This document shows positions 25,155 through 31,839 of a stretch of 64,000 nucleotides of DNA, one piece after another. This stretch comes from DASUPK01 sp963843085 (lineage in GTDB: Bacteria; Actinomycetota; Thermoleophilia; Solirubrobacterales; 70-9): the NCBI GenBank assembly GCA_963843085.1, contig CAWJJG010000001.1, forward strand, positions 124,001 through 188,000, given 5' to 3'. Below the pieces are notes generated by a model. That model worked only from the letters and a program-made list of their open reading frames with translations, made no database searches and had not been told where the DNA came from. Within the stretch, counting starts at the first letter, position 1; each line of letters starts with the position of its first letter. The position numbers and the translations under genes are program-made.

Positions 25155-26149
25155 TTCCTTCCTTCCCTCGCGAGCCGCTCCTCCTCCATCTGGGCGAGGT
25201 GCACTCGCTCGAGGTAAAGGCCGAAGCCGGCGGCGGGCATCGCGCGGCCGAAGCGGCCGACGAGATCGTCGTAACGGCCTCCGCCCCCGAGGATGTGGCC
25301 GAGGGCCGGGTCGTAGATCTCGACGATCGCGCCGGTGTAGTAGCCGAGGTCACGCAGCAGGCTGAGGTCGAGCTGGACGCGGCCGGCGACTCCCCGCTCG
25401 ACGAGCAGGTCATATGTCTGCTGCAGTCGCTGCGCGGCCCGCTCCACGGCGACCCCTCCGAGCTCGCGGGCCTGCTCCAGCACCTCCGCCCCGCCCCGCA
25501 GGCCGGGCAGCCGCAGCAGCGTCTCCCGGCCGTGCGCGTCGAGACCCTCCACCTCGTCCACCGCCATCTCCAGGCCCACCAGGTTGTGTTCGGCCAGGCG
25601 ATCGAGGATGCGCGTCCGGTGCTCGCCCTCCACCCCGAGCTCGTTCAGCAGCTGGCGGTAGAGGTCGGCGTCGCCGAGCCCGAGCACGGCCCGGTTGAGT
25701 CCGACCGCATCGAGCGACACGCTCAGCACCTCGAGGACCTCGGCGGTTCCCTCGGGCGCCGGCGAGCCGAGCAGCTCGATCCCGGCGTGCAGGAACTGGC
25801 GGACCTGGCCTCGCTGTGGGCGGACGATCCGGTAGGCGTTGCCGACGTACGAGAACCGGTGAGGCGGCTGCGCGTCGGCGAAGCGGGTCGCCACCAGGCG
25901 CGCGATCGGGATCGTCATGTCGGAGCGCAGCGCGAGCAGCTCGCCGCGCTCGTCGAAGAAGCGGTAGGCGCCGACGCCGCTCCGCCCCTCCCCGCGCGCG
26001 AGCACCTCGTCGTACTCGAGCGTCGGCGTGGCAACCTGGCCATAGCCGTAGCGCTCGAAGACCTCGATCAAGGTCGCCTGGAGCGCGCGGAGCTCGCGCA
26101 TCTCGTCAGGCAGGATGTCCCGGGTGCCCGGGGGTATCGGGTGGATCAT
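25151..26149 (-). CDS. hisZ: ATP phosphoribosyltransferase regulatory subunit
   Basis: 332 aa HisRS-like paralogue without the anticodon-binding domain. Motif 2-like FDERGELLALRSDMTIPIAR and GGGGRYDDLVGRFG motif 3-like sequences are present, along with VRQFLHAGIELLGSP. Forms an octamer with short HisG and carries the histidine feedback site. First gene of the operon; overlaps hisG by 4 nt. A copy of the palindromic repeat lies in its 5' leader, six bases upstream of the ATG. Confidence 0.95.
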   Translation of the reverse strand: MIHPIPPGTRDILPDEMRELRALQATLIEVFERYGYGQVATPTLEYDEVLARGEGRSGVGAYRFFDERGELLALRSDMTIPIARLVATRFADAQPPHRFSYVGNAYRIVRPQRGQVRQFLHAGIELLGSPAPEGTAEVLEVLSVSLDAVGLNRAVLGLGDADLYRQLLNELGVEGEHRTRILDRLAEHNLVGLEMAVDEVEGLDAHGRETLLRLPGLRGGAEVLEQARELGGVAVERAAQRLQQTYDLLVERGVAGRVQLDLSLLRDLGYYTGAIVEIYDPALGHILGGGGRYDDLVGRFGRAMPAAGFGLYLERVHLAQMEEERLAREGRK

Positions 26150-26154
26150 TCTTT

Positions 26155-26198
26155 AAACGGGTTGCTCCTCGGCTTCGCCTACGGAGCACCCTCGCATC
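26155..26198 (+). repeat. Palindromic repeat copy 1 (hisZ leader)
   Basis: Reads AAACGGG-T-TGCTCC, a 14-nt loop region, then GGAGCA-CCC-TCGCATC. Same end sequences and bulged-T architecture as the four copies at 33.4-38.2 kb, but with a longer loop. On the minus strand it would form a hairpin in the his-operon leader just before the hisZ start. Confidence 0.75.
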
Positions 26199-26254
26199 AT
26201 CATCCAGGGCTGGCCGTTCACAGGCTGCAAGCTCGTGGGCGGGGTCATAGGTAA

Positions 26255-26260
26255 TAGGGT
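26255..26260 (+). promoter_or_regulatory. Probable -10 (TAGGGT) for the ferredoxin-fold gene pair
   Basis: TAATAGGGT lies 39 nt before the ATG at 26299, giving a leader of about 32 nt. TAGGGT is the same -10 seen at the small-RNA units and upstream of the MMPL gene. No consensus -35 is visible. Confidence 0.4.
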
Positions 26261-26298
26261 GGTCGACAGGGGCTGGACAACCGGAGGAGGTGGCTGAG

Positions 26299-26577
26299 AT
26301 GGCCGTAGTCGTGATCCAGGAGTTCGAGGCAACGCCCGAGAATTACGAAGCGGTGAACGAGAAGATCGGCGACGCCGTACCCGAAGGGCTGATTCTTCAC
26401 ACGGTGTCCGATCTGGGCGGAGACAAGTGGAAGCTCGTCGACGTCTGGGAGTCGGCCGAGAACTTCCAGAGCTTCGTCCAGAACCAATTGATCCCGGCGA
26501 TCGCCGAGGTGGACCCGGACGCACCCCAGGCTCCGGAACCGGAGATCCTCGAGGTGCACGACCTGCAGAAAGCCTGA
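26299..26577 (+). CDS. Small dimeric alpha/beta-barrel-type protein, paralogue 1
   Basis: 92 aa. The pattern of strand (VVVIQEFEA), helix (ENYEAVNEKIGD), strand with HTVSDLGGDKW, strand VDVWESAENFQSFVQNQLIP and a final strand matches the ABM/ferredoxin-like superfamily of monooxygenases and hydrolytic-cofactor-free enzymes, but no catalytic set is evident. GGAGGAGG sits 8 nt upstream of ATG 26299, which decides the start over GTG 26290. A paralogue follows 40 nt later. Confidence 0.7.
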   Translation: MAVVVIQEFEATPENYEAVNEKIGDAVPEGLILHTVSDLGGDKWKLVDVWESAENFQSFVQNQLIPAIAEVDPDAPQAPEPEILEVHDLQKA

Positions 26578-26617
26578 GCAGTACCAATCCGCTAGCCCGA
26601 CTCAAGGAGAAGACGAA

Positions 26618-26905
26618 ATGGCCGTATTCGTGGAATTGGATTTCGAGGGGTTCACCACGGACCAGTACGACGCAGTCGACGCTGCGCTCGACCCCAAGGG
26701 AAACCCGCCCGACGGGCTGATCGCCCACAGCGCCCGGCTGGATGGGGACACCATTCGCATCCTGGACATCTGGGAGTCGCCCGAGGCCTTTGGCGCCTTC
26801 GCGGAGTCGAGGATCGGGCCGACCATGGCCGACACGCTTGGCGACGACGGTCCGGCCGTCCCGGACCCGAAGTTCACCGAGCTGCACCACGCCTACAGCG
26901 TCTGA
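26618..26905 (+). CDS. Small dimeric alpha/beta-barrel-type protein, paralogue 2
   Basis: 95 aa; AAGGAG lies 8 nt upstream of the ATG. It shares with its neighbour the central pattern G..PPDGLIAHSARLDGDT then ILDIWESPEAFGAFAESRIG, spaced identically, so the pair arose by tandem duplication and diverged. Function unknown. Convergent with murA with one base between the stops. Confidence 0.7.
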   Translation: MAVFVELDFEGFTTDQYDAVDAALDPKGNPPDGLIAHSARLDGDTIRILDIWESPEAFGAFAESRIGPTMADTLGDDGPAVPDPKFTELHHAYSV

Positions 26906-26906
26906 G

Positions 26907-28208
26907 CTAAGCCGGAACTCGCTCTGAGGCGACCCGGTCGATCCGGGCGCCGAGGTCACGGAGGCGCAGGTCGATCCGCTCGTAGCCGCGGTCGATCTGC
27001 GCCACATTGCCGATCTCCGAAGTCCCATCGGCGGCCAGCGCCGCGATGAGCATCGCCATGCCGGCACGGATGTCGGGGCTCTCCAGTCGAGCGCCATGAA
27101 GACGGCTCGGACCACTGACGACCGCCCTGTGGGGGTCGCTGAGGTGTATCCGAGCGCCCATCGCGACGAGCTTGTCGACGAAGAAGAGGCGGTTCTCGAA
27201 CATCTTCTCGTGGATCACGATGGTCCCGTCGGCCTGCGTGGCGAGGGCCAGCGCGATCGAGGTGAGATCGGCGGGGAACGCGGGCCACGGGCCATCGTCA
27301 ATCTGCGGGATCGCCTCGCCGTGGTCGTCGCGGACCGCGAGCTTCTGGTGCGGCGGGACGAGCAGCGTGTCGTCCTCGATCAGCGTCTGCAGCCCGACGC
27401 GGCGGAAGTGCCTGCGAATGCCCTCCAGGTCCTCGGCGACGACGCCCGGGATCCTGAGCTCGCCTCCGGTCGCCGCCGCGAGAGCCATGAAGCTCGCGAT
27501 CTCGATGTGATCCGGGCGGACCTCGTGGTCGGCGCCCCCGAGCTTCTTCTGGCCATGGACGGTCATCACGTTTGACCCGATCTGGTCGACCTCAGCGCCC
27601 ATCTTGCAGAGCAGGCGGGCCAGGTCCTGAACGTGCGGCTCGCAGGCCGCGTTGACGATCGTCGTGGGCCCCGGGGTGAGGGCGGCGGCGAGAAGCGCGT
27701 TCTCGGTCCCCATCACCGAGGGCTCGTCCATGAAGATCCGGGTCGCCTTCAGTCCGTCATTGGCGGAGGAGAGCTCGATCCAGACGTCCCCATCGATCTT
27801 CGCGCCCATGTCGCGGAACGCGTCCAGGTGGGCATCCAGTCGCCTTCTGCCGATCGTGTCGCCGCCGGGCGGAGGCATGTGGACCCGGCCGAAGCGGGCG
27901 AGCAACGGCCCGGCGACGAGGAACGAGGCGCGAATGTTGCTCGCGAGCTCCTCGTCGACGTCGGTGCCGGAGATCGAATCGGCCTGGAGCGTCACCTCGT
28001 TCTCGGCCGTCCAGTTCACCTTCACGCCCATCCCCTCGAGCAGGCCGAGCATCGACTGGACGTCGCGGATGCGCGGGACGTTGCCGATGACGAGCTCCTC
28101 CTCGGTGAGGAGACAGGCGGCGAGGATCGGAAGCGCGGCGTTCTTGTTGCCCGCCGCGGCGATCTCTCCCGACAGCGGAACGCCGCCCTGGATGATGAAT
28201 TTCTCCAT
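26907..28208 (-). CDS. murA: UDP-N-acetylglucosamine 1-carboxyvinyltransferase, Asp-117 (fosfomycin-insensitive) type
   Basis: 433 aa EPSP-synthase fold. Begins MEKFIIQGGVPLSGEIAAAG with the KN pair in AAGNKNAALP; the catalytic loop reads PPPGGDTIGRRRLDAH, with Asp at residue 117 where E. coli has Cys115. The enzyme transfers enolpyruvate from PEP to UDP-GlcNAc, the first step of peptidoglycan precursor synthesis. Asp at this position is known from mycobacterial and chlamydial MurA and prevents fosfomycin alkylation. Monocistronic and divergent from the HD gene with 23 bp between starts. Confidence 0.95.
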   Translation of the reverse strand: MEKFIIQGGVPLSGEIAAAGNKNAALPILAACLLTEEELVIGNVPRIRDVQSMLGLLEGMGVKVNWTAENEVTLQADSISGTDVDEELASNIRASFLVAGPLLARFGRVHMPPPGGDTIGRRRLDAHLDAFRDMGAKIDGDVWIELSSANDGLKATRIFMDEPSVMGTENALLAAALTPGPTTIVNAACEPHVQDLARLLCKMGAEVDQIGSNVMTVHGQKKLGGADHEVRPDHIEIASFMALAAATGGELRIPGVVAEDLEGIRRHFRRVGLQTLIEDDTLLVPPHQKLAVRDDHGEAIPQIDDGPWPAFPADLTSIALALATQADGTIVIHEKMFENRLFFVDKLVAMGARIHLSDPHRAVVSGPSRLHGARLESPDIRAGMAMLIAALAADGTSEIGNVAQIDRGYERIDLRLRDLGARIDRVASERVPA

Positions 28209-28231
28209 GGGCGCCTAGAGTAGCCAGCCTC

Positions 28232-28792
28232 ATGGCGGACGTCTCAAGAGACGATGCATGGGGTCTCGTCACCGAGTGGATCGACTCCGACTCGCTCAGA
28301 AAGCACCTGCTCGGAGTCGAGGCCGCCATGCGCGCGTACGCCCGCAAGTGGGACGAGGACGAGGAGCTCTACGCCGTGACGGGCCTGGTCCACGACCTCG
28401 ACTACGAGCGCTACCCCGACCTGGAGACGGGCCACCCGCGCCATGCGATCAAGGAGCTGGAGGAGCGCGGCTATCCGCAGGACGTGATCGACGCCGTAGC
28501 CGGCCACGCCGACTTCATGGGCGTCCCACGCAAGACGCGGATGGCGAAGACGCTCTACGCAGTCGACGAGCTCTCCGGCTTCGTTGCCGCCTGTGCCCTG
28601 GTTCGCCCCACCGGGATCGAGGGCATGAAGCCGAAGTCCGTGAAGAAGAAGCTGAAGCAGCCGTCGTTCGCGGCCGCCGTCAACCGCGACGAGGTCCAGA
28701 GGGGGATCGATGAGCTCGGCGTCGAGCAGGACGAGCACATCGCCCTGATCATCGAGGCGCTCGCTGAGCGCTCGGACGAACTGGGGCTGTGA
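28232..28792 (+). CDS. HD-domain phosphohydrolase-like protein
   Basis: 186 aa. H25 (LRKHLLGVE), the doublet H54-D55 (GLVHDLDYERYP) and a downstream H68 or D-helix match the HD metal-binding pattern, in the subgroup often described as HDIG-like hydrolases of about 190 residues. A Lys-rich segment (KPKSVKKKLKQPSFAAAV) follows. Substrate unknown. Overlaps the next gene by 4 nt (GTGA). Confidence 0.8.
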   Translation: MADVSRDDAWGLVTEWIDSDSLRKHLLGVEAAMRAYARKWDEDEELYAVTGLVHDLDYERYPDLETGHPRHAIKELEERGYPQDVIDAVAGHADFMGVPRKTRMAKTLYAVDELSGFVAACALVRPTGIEGMKPKSVKKKLKQPSFAAAVNRDEVQRGIDELGVEQDEHIALIIEALAERSDELGL

Positions 28793-29838
28793 GCCGCTGG
28801 CTCAAGATCACCCTGGGCGTGATCGGCGGGTTGATCGTCCTCCTGCTGCTCAACGCCCTGGTGGTCTCCAACGAGACGAAGAGCGCCTATGTGCGGGACG
28901 AGGGCGCCCGCCTGATCGACACCTCCGGCGGGACACTCCAGGTGCTCGAGCAGGGCGATCCGCAGGGCTCTCCCATTGTGCTGCTCCACTGCGCGACCTG
29001 CTCGATGGACTGGTGGGACCAGCTGGCCCCGCTGCTCGAAACCGATCACCGCGTGATCAGGATCGACCTGCTCGGCATGGGCGGCTCCGACAAGCCCGGC
29101 TCCGGATACTCGATCGACGACCAGGCGACCGCCGTAGCGGAGGCTCTGGCGCAGCTTCACGTCGTGGGCGCGACGGTCGTCGGCCATTCGCTCGGTGGCA
29201 GCGTCGCCGTGGCCCTCGCCCAGCAGAGCCCGCAGATCGCCACCCGGCTGGTGATCATCGATCAATCTCCCCAGGATGGCTTCGAGCACGAGTCCCTCGG
29301 GGAGCATCTGAGCGGCTGGCCGGTCATCGGGCAGGCGATCGCCAGGCTGGTGCAGATCGCGCCGGCGTCGACGGTGCGTGACGAGTACGACCAGGCCTTC
29401 GCGCCCGGCTTCAACATCGCGAGCGGCTTCGACAACCCCGACCAGCCCGTGGACGACCTCAGGGCCATGACCTACACGGCCGTGCGGGAAACGGTCGACG
29501 GAGAGCAGAACTTCGTCGACGAGAGCCCGCTCGACCAGCGGCTGGCCGCGCTGCACGTCCCGGTGCTCGTCATCTTCGGAGCCGAGGATCAGATCTACGA
29601 CCCGCAGGCGGCCATCGCGGGCTACCGCTCCAACGTGCCCGGGGTCCAGACGCAGCTGATCCCCGGCGCCGGCCACTCGCCCAACGTGGAGAAGCCCGAT
29701 CTGGTGGCGCCCCTGATCCTCGCCTTCGCGAAACCGCCGCCGGCGCCGAAGCAGCCGGCCACTCCGAAGAAGAAGGCCTCGACCAAGAAGCCGCCGGCGA
29801 AGAAGCGTTCCGCGCCGTCCAAGAAGGCCCAGAAATAG
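28789..29838 (+). CDS. Membrane-anchored alpha/beta hydrolase with Lys-rich C-terminus
   Basis: 349 aa, GTG start overlapping the HD gene. One N-terminal membrane anchor (about 5-27), then an alpha/beta hydrolase fold: oxyanion region VLLHCATCSMDWWDQ, nucleophile S134 in VGHSLGGSVA, acid in VIFGAEDQIYD and His in PGAGHSPNVEKP. Likely an esterase, lipase or C-C hydrolase facing outward. The last 40 residues are Pro/Lys/Ala-rich (TPKKKASTKKPPAKKRS). The final codons lie inside the conserved 3' end of small-RNA repeat unit A, and the stop is followed within 2 nt by a 12-bp hairpin that can also terminate this gene. Confidence 0.85.
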   Translation: MSRWLKITLGVIGGLIVLLLLNALVVSNETKSAYVRDEGARLIDTSGGTLQVLEQGDPQGSPIVLLHCATCSMDWWDQLAPLLETDHRVIRIDLLGMGGSDKPGSGYSIDDQATAVAEALAQLHVVGATVVGHSLGGSVAVALAQQSPQIATRLVIIDQSPQDGFEHESLGEHLSGWPVIGQAIARLVQIAPASTVRDEYDQAFAPGFNIASGFDNPDQPVDDLRAMTYTAVRETVDGEQNFVDESPLDQRLAALHVPVLVIFGAEDQIYDPQAAIAGYRSNVPGVQTQLIPGAGHSPNVEKPDLVAPLILAFAKPPPAPKQPATPKKKASTKKPPAKKRSAPSKKAQK

Positions 29839-29839
29839 C

Positions 29840-29895
29840 GGAAGGGCCCGGCGAACCGGGCCCTTCCTAAGAACAAGCTTTCGCTTGTTCCAGTG
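29840..29895 (-). ncRNA. Candidate small RNA, tandem copy A
   Basis: Predicted transcript of about 56-65 nt. From a start near 29895 it would contain an 8-bp stem GAACAAGC/GCTTGTTC (29871-29890) closed by a GAAA tetraloop, then a 12-bp terminator stem GGAAGGGCCCGG/CCGGGCCCTTCC (29840-29867) followed by CGCTATTTCTG. The conserved promoter, tetraloop hairpin and terminator are shared with copies B and C. No open frame of note. Not recognised as a known RNA family. Confidence 0.5.
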
Positions 29896-29901
29896 ATGAG
29901 C

Positions 29902-29929
29902 ACCCTACGCCTCGCAACGGCGAAGTCAA
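29902..29929 (-). promoter_or_regulatory. Promoter of small RNA copy A
   Basis: -35 TTGACT (29929-29924), 16-bp spacer, -10 TAGGGT (29907-29902). A second TTGACA 11 bp further upstream is too far from the -10. Confidence 0.55.
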
Positions 29930-29990
29930 GGCGATGTCAACGGACGTTTTCGCAATCTGCGGGATTCGCGAGGGCGCCCAGAAAAGCGAA

Positions 29991-30064
29991 ACGGCCCGGT
30001 TTCCCGGGCCGTCTCTGTTTGAACTGACCTGATTGACCTTGCGGCCAACCCGTCCTGCTCAAGT
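29991..30064 (-). ncRNA. Candidate small RNA, tandem copy B
   Basis: Predicted transcript of about 74-85 nt. Outer helix TTGAGC/GTTCAA encloses an internal loop and an 8-bp stem GGTTGGCC/GGTCAATC (30031-30050) with a GCAA tetraloop; then the terminator stem ACGGCCCGG/CCGGGCCGT (29991-30012) followed by the U-rich TTTCGCTTTTCTG. Compared with copy C, stem pairs A-U to G-U and U-G to C-G, and loop GAAA to GCAA, keep both pairing and the GNRA class, which is the pattern expected of a functional RNA. Confidence 0.6.
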
Positions 30065-30070
30065 GCGATC

Positions 30071-30098
30071 ACCCTAGCGGCTGAAACAGCGACGTCAA
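30071..30098 (-). promoter_or_regulatory. Promoter of small RNA copy B
   Basis: -35 TTGACG (30098-30093), 16-bp spacer, -10 TAGGGT (30076-30071). A 21-bp block (30115-30135), identical in copy C, ends 16 bp upstream of the -35 in both copies and may be an activator site or UP-like element. Confidence 0.65.
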
Positions 30099-30241
30099 TG
30101 GTGTGAAAACGAGAGATCCCGCGTTTTGCGGCGATGCGCTGATCCCCGGCTCGCGCACGACTTCGCAAACTGCGACATCGCGGCCGTTGGTGCCTTTGGC
30201 CCCCCGTAGGTCCACAACTCGCCAACCGTCCCCAGAACAGC

Positions 30242-30318
30242 GGAAGGGCCCGGTTGCCCGGGCCCTTCCTTTGAACGGAAGCTCGATTGACCTTTCGATC
30301 AACCTGCTTTGTTCAAGT
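30242..30318 (-). ncRNA. Candidate small RNA, tandem copy C
   Basis: Predicted transcript of about 77-90 nt. Outer helix TTGAAC/GTTCAA (30311-30316 with 30271-30276), inner 8-bp stem GGTTGATC/GGTCAATC (30285-30304) capped by GAAA, then the 12-bp terminator GGAAGGGCCCGG/CCGGGCCCTTCC (30242-30269). All three helices have counterparts in copy B. Function unknown; candidates are a trans-acting regulator or a protein-sequestering RNA in multiple copies. Confidence 0.6.
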
Positions 30319-30324
30319 GCGATC

Positions 30325-30352
30325 ACCCTAGCGTTGCCGGTGACGGGATCAA
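30325..30352 (-). promoter_or_regulatory. Promoter of small RNA copy C
   Basis: -35 TTGATC (30352-30347), 16-bp spacer, -10 TAGGGT (30330-30325), with the shared 21-bp block 16 bp upstream of the -35. Confidence 0.65.
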
Positions 30353-30378
30353 GAGGGTGTGAACACGTGATCCCGCGT

Positions 30379-30417
30379 TTTGCGGCGATCGGCGGATCCG
30401 GCCGAGATCCGCATCGC
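30379..30417 (-). terminator. Long inverted repeat between the zinc-ribbon gene and the RNA array
   Basis: TTTGCGGCGAT and ATCGCCGCAAA (11 bp) enclose GCGGATC/GATCCGC (7 bp) with a 2-nt bulge and a 7-nt loop. It starts 15 nt past the stop of the gene at 30432. It could terminate that gene, insulating the RNA promoters, and its left arm is also part of the conserved block upstream of promoter C. Confidence 0.55.
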
Positions 30418-30431
30418 CGCAAAGTCCGGCC

Positions 30432-30761
30432 TCACTGCCAGCGCCCGCCGGCCTTCGCCCAGGCGGTCATGTGGTCGACCGAGCAGAAGCCGTCGGCGAC
30501 GCGGTGCTCGCCGCGGTGCCGGATGAGCAGCACGTGGGTGTCGGTGAGCTCCGCCTCGCAGTGCGAGCAGCGGGTGACGCGCTCGTCGAGGGATGGCAGC
30601 TCGGTCAGGGCGCCCGCGTCCCAGTGAGCCCCTTTGATCGACCAGGGGATGAGGTGCTCGAGCCGGCAGAAGACCGCCCGCCGTTCTCCTGCGGATTCGT
30701 AGGCGCGGAAGCCGTCGCCCTCCTCGACGTCGGCTCCACACCAGGTGCAGGTCTCGCCCAT
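30432..30761 (-). CDS. Small zinc-ribbon-like protein, unknown function
   Basis: 109 aa. Two repeated Cys clusters: CTWCG with FCRLEHL about 27 residues later, and CSHCEAEL with FCSVDHM about 26 residues later. This two-fold arrangement of CxxC plus C-x3-H suggests two treble-clef or zinc-ribbon units. No further domain. The start ATG is 19 bp from the divergent dehydrogenase start. Its only downstream neighbour is the small-RNA array, so an RNA-linked role is conceivable but not shown. Confidence 0.65.
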   Translation of the reverse strand: MGETCTWCGADVEEGDGFRAYESAGERRAVFCRLEHLIPWSIKGAHWDAGALTELPSLDERVTRCSHCEAELTDTHVLLIRHRGEHRVADGFCSVDHMTAWAKAGGRWQ

Positions 30762-30780
30762 CCGGGTAGCCTCGCATCGA

Positions 30781-31839
30781 ATGGCCGGCCTGCGCATAGT
30801 CGTGCTCGAGGGCGACCAGACCGGGCAGGAGCTGCTTGACCAGTCTCTCCGCGTCCTCGCGCCCGACGTGATCAGGCTGGAGGTGGAACTCGAGCGCTTC
30901 GACCTCTCGCTGGAGAACCGGCGCCGGACGAAGAACGAGGTCTGCACCGAGGCCGCCCGGGCGATGGCGGAGGCCCGCTTCGGCATCAAGGCCGCGACGA
31001 TCACCCCCGAGGGGGCCGATGACGTCGGCAGCCCCAACCGCCTGATCCGCGAGGCGATCGACGGCAAGGTGATCGTCCGGACCGGCCGGCGGATCCCAGG
31101 TGTCAGCCCCGTGGCCGGGATCCACCATCCGATCTCGGTCGTGCGCATGGCGGTCGAGGACGCCTATGGCGCGGAGGAGTCTCGCTCCCGGGAGGACGGC
31201 GACGAGGTCGCGAAGCGCACGGAGGTGATCCACCGCTCGATTTGCCGCGCCGTGGCCGAGTACGCGTTCCGGACCGCCGAGGAGATCGGCGGCCGCGTCT
31301 TCGGCGGCCCGAAGTGGACCGTCAGCCCGGTCTACGAGGGGATGCTGAAGGAGGAGATGGATGCAGCCGCGGAGCGGCACCCCGAGGTGCCGTACGAGCC
31401 GCTGCTGATCGACGCGACCTACGCCGGTCTGCTCACCGGCCGCGCCGACGCTCCCCTCGTCATCCCCAGCCTCAATCGCGACGGCGACCTGCTCTCCGAT
31501 TTCGTCCTGCCGCTTTACGGATCGATCGCCGGCGCCGAGTCCGTGCTGCTCGCCCTCGATGACGAGCTGCGGGTGCGGGTGGCGATGAGCGAGGCGCCGC
31601 ATGGCACGGCGCCGGCCCTGGAGGGCAAGGACATCGCCAACCCGATGGGCATGATCCTCGCGGCGGCCGCCGTCCTCCACTATGCCGGCGTGGCAGGGGT
31701 CGATGGCGCCGAGCGCGCCTCGCGGGCCGTCTACGAGGCCGTGATCGACACGGCGGCGGCGGGGATCCGCACTCCGGATCTGAAGAGACACGCCGGCACC
31801 ACGGAGTTCACCGACGCGGTGATAGCCCGGGTCAGATGA
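30781..31839 (+). CDS. Isocitrate/isopropylmalate-family dehydrogenase, non-canonical
   Basis: 352 aa. Family features are present: LSLENRRRTKNEVC, RTGRRIPGVSPVAG, the catalytic-region Lys in GGPKWTVSPVYEGMLKEEM, LLIDATYAGLLTG, DGDLLSDFVLPLYGSIAGAE and SEAPHGTAPALEGKDIANP. The N-terminal motif is LEGDQTGQELLDQ instead of the usual GDGIGPE. NAD-dependent isocitrate dehydrogenase activity is the best guess, because a separate canonical leuB lies at 56009. A longer in-frame start at 30745 would overlap the divergent gene. Confidence 0.8.
   Translation: MAGLRIVVLEGDQTGQELLDQSLRVLAPDVIRLEVELERFDLSLENRRRTKNEVCTEAARAMAEARFGIKAATITPEGADDVGSPNRLIREAIDGKVIVRTGRRIPGVSPVAGIHHPISVVRMAVEDAYGAEESRSREDGDEVAKRTEVIHRSICRAVAEYAFRTAEEIGGRVFGGPKWTVSPVYEGMLKEEMDAAAERHPEVPYEPLLIDATYAGLLTGRADAPLVIPSLNRDGDLLSDFVLPLYGSIAGAESVLLALDDELRVRVAMSEAPHGTAPALEGKDIANPMGMILAAAAVLHYAGVAGVDGAERASRAVYEAVIDTAAAGIRTPDLKRHAGTTEFTDAVIARVR

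Larger units (their letters stand above)
29828..29966 (-). repeat. Repeat unit A (most diverged) of the tandem small-RNA array
   Basis: Contains the conserved boundary CCCAGAA.TAGCG (29828-29840), a terminator hairpin, a GNRA-capped stem and a TTGACT-16-TAGGGT promoter in the same order as units B and C. It lacks the outer helix and aligns poorly upstream of the promoter, where only CGTTTT is shared. Confidence 0.6.
29977..30135 (-). repeat. Repeat unit B (159 bp) of the tandem small-RNA array
   Basis: Same 159-bp length as unit C between the shared boundaries CCCAGAA and the block GATCCCGCGTTTTGCGGCGAT (kept in two parts here only as coordinates 30115-30135). Order of elements identical to unit C. 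Confidence 0.7.
30231..30389 (-). repeat. Repeat unit C (159 bp) of the tandem small-RNA array
   Basis: First unit in the direction of transcription. Shares with unit B the boundary CCCAGAA.AGCG, the terminator core, the tetraloop hairpin, CGCTAGGGTGATCGCACTTGA at the promoter (21 bp, position 30312-30332) and the 21-bp upstream block at 30369-30389. The sequence between the units is not conserved. Confidence 0.7.

Noticed and set aside
29828..30389. The tandem units as a CRISPR array or as known 6C RNA
   Set aside because: Only three irregularly spaced copies of about 159 bp with no short repeats, spacers or cas genes; the hairpin loops are GNRA or short, not the C-rich loops of 6C RNA.
30761..30781. 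CGGGTAGCCTCGCATC in the divergent spacer as a remnant of the palindromic repeat
   Set aside because: It has the right end sequence but no stem and no AAACGGG; too short to separate from chance.
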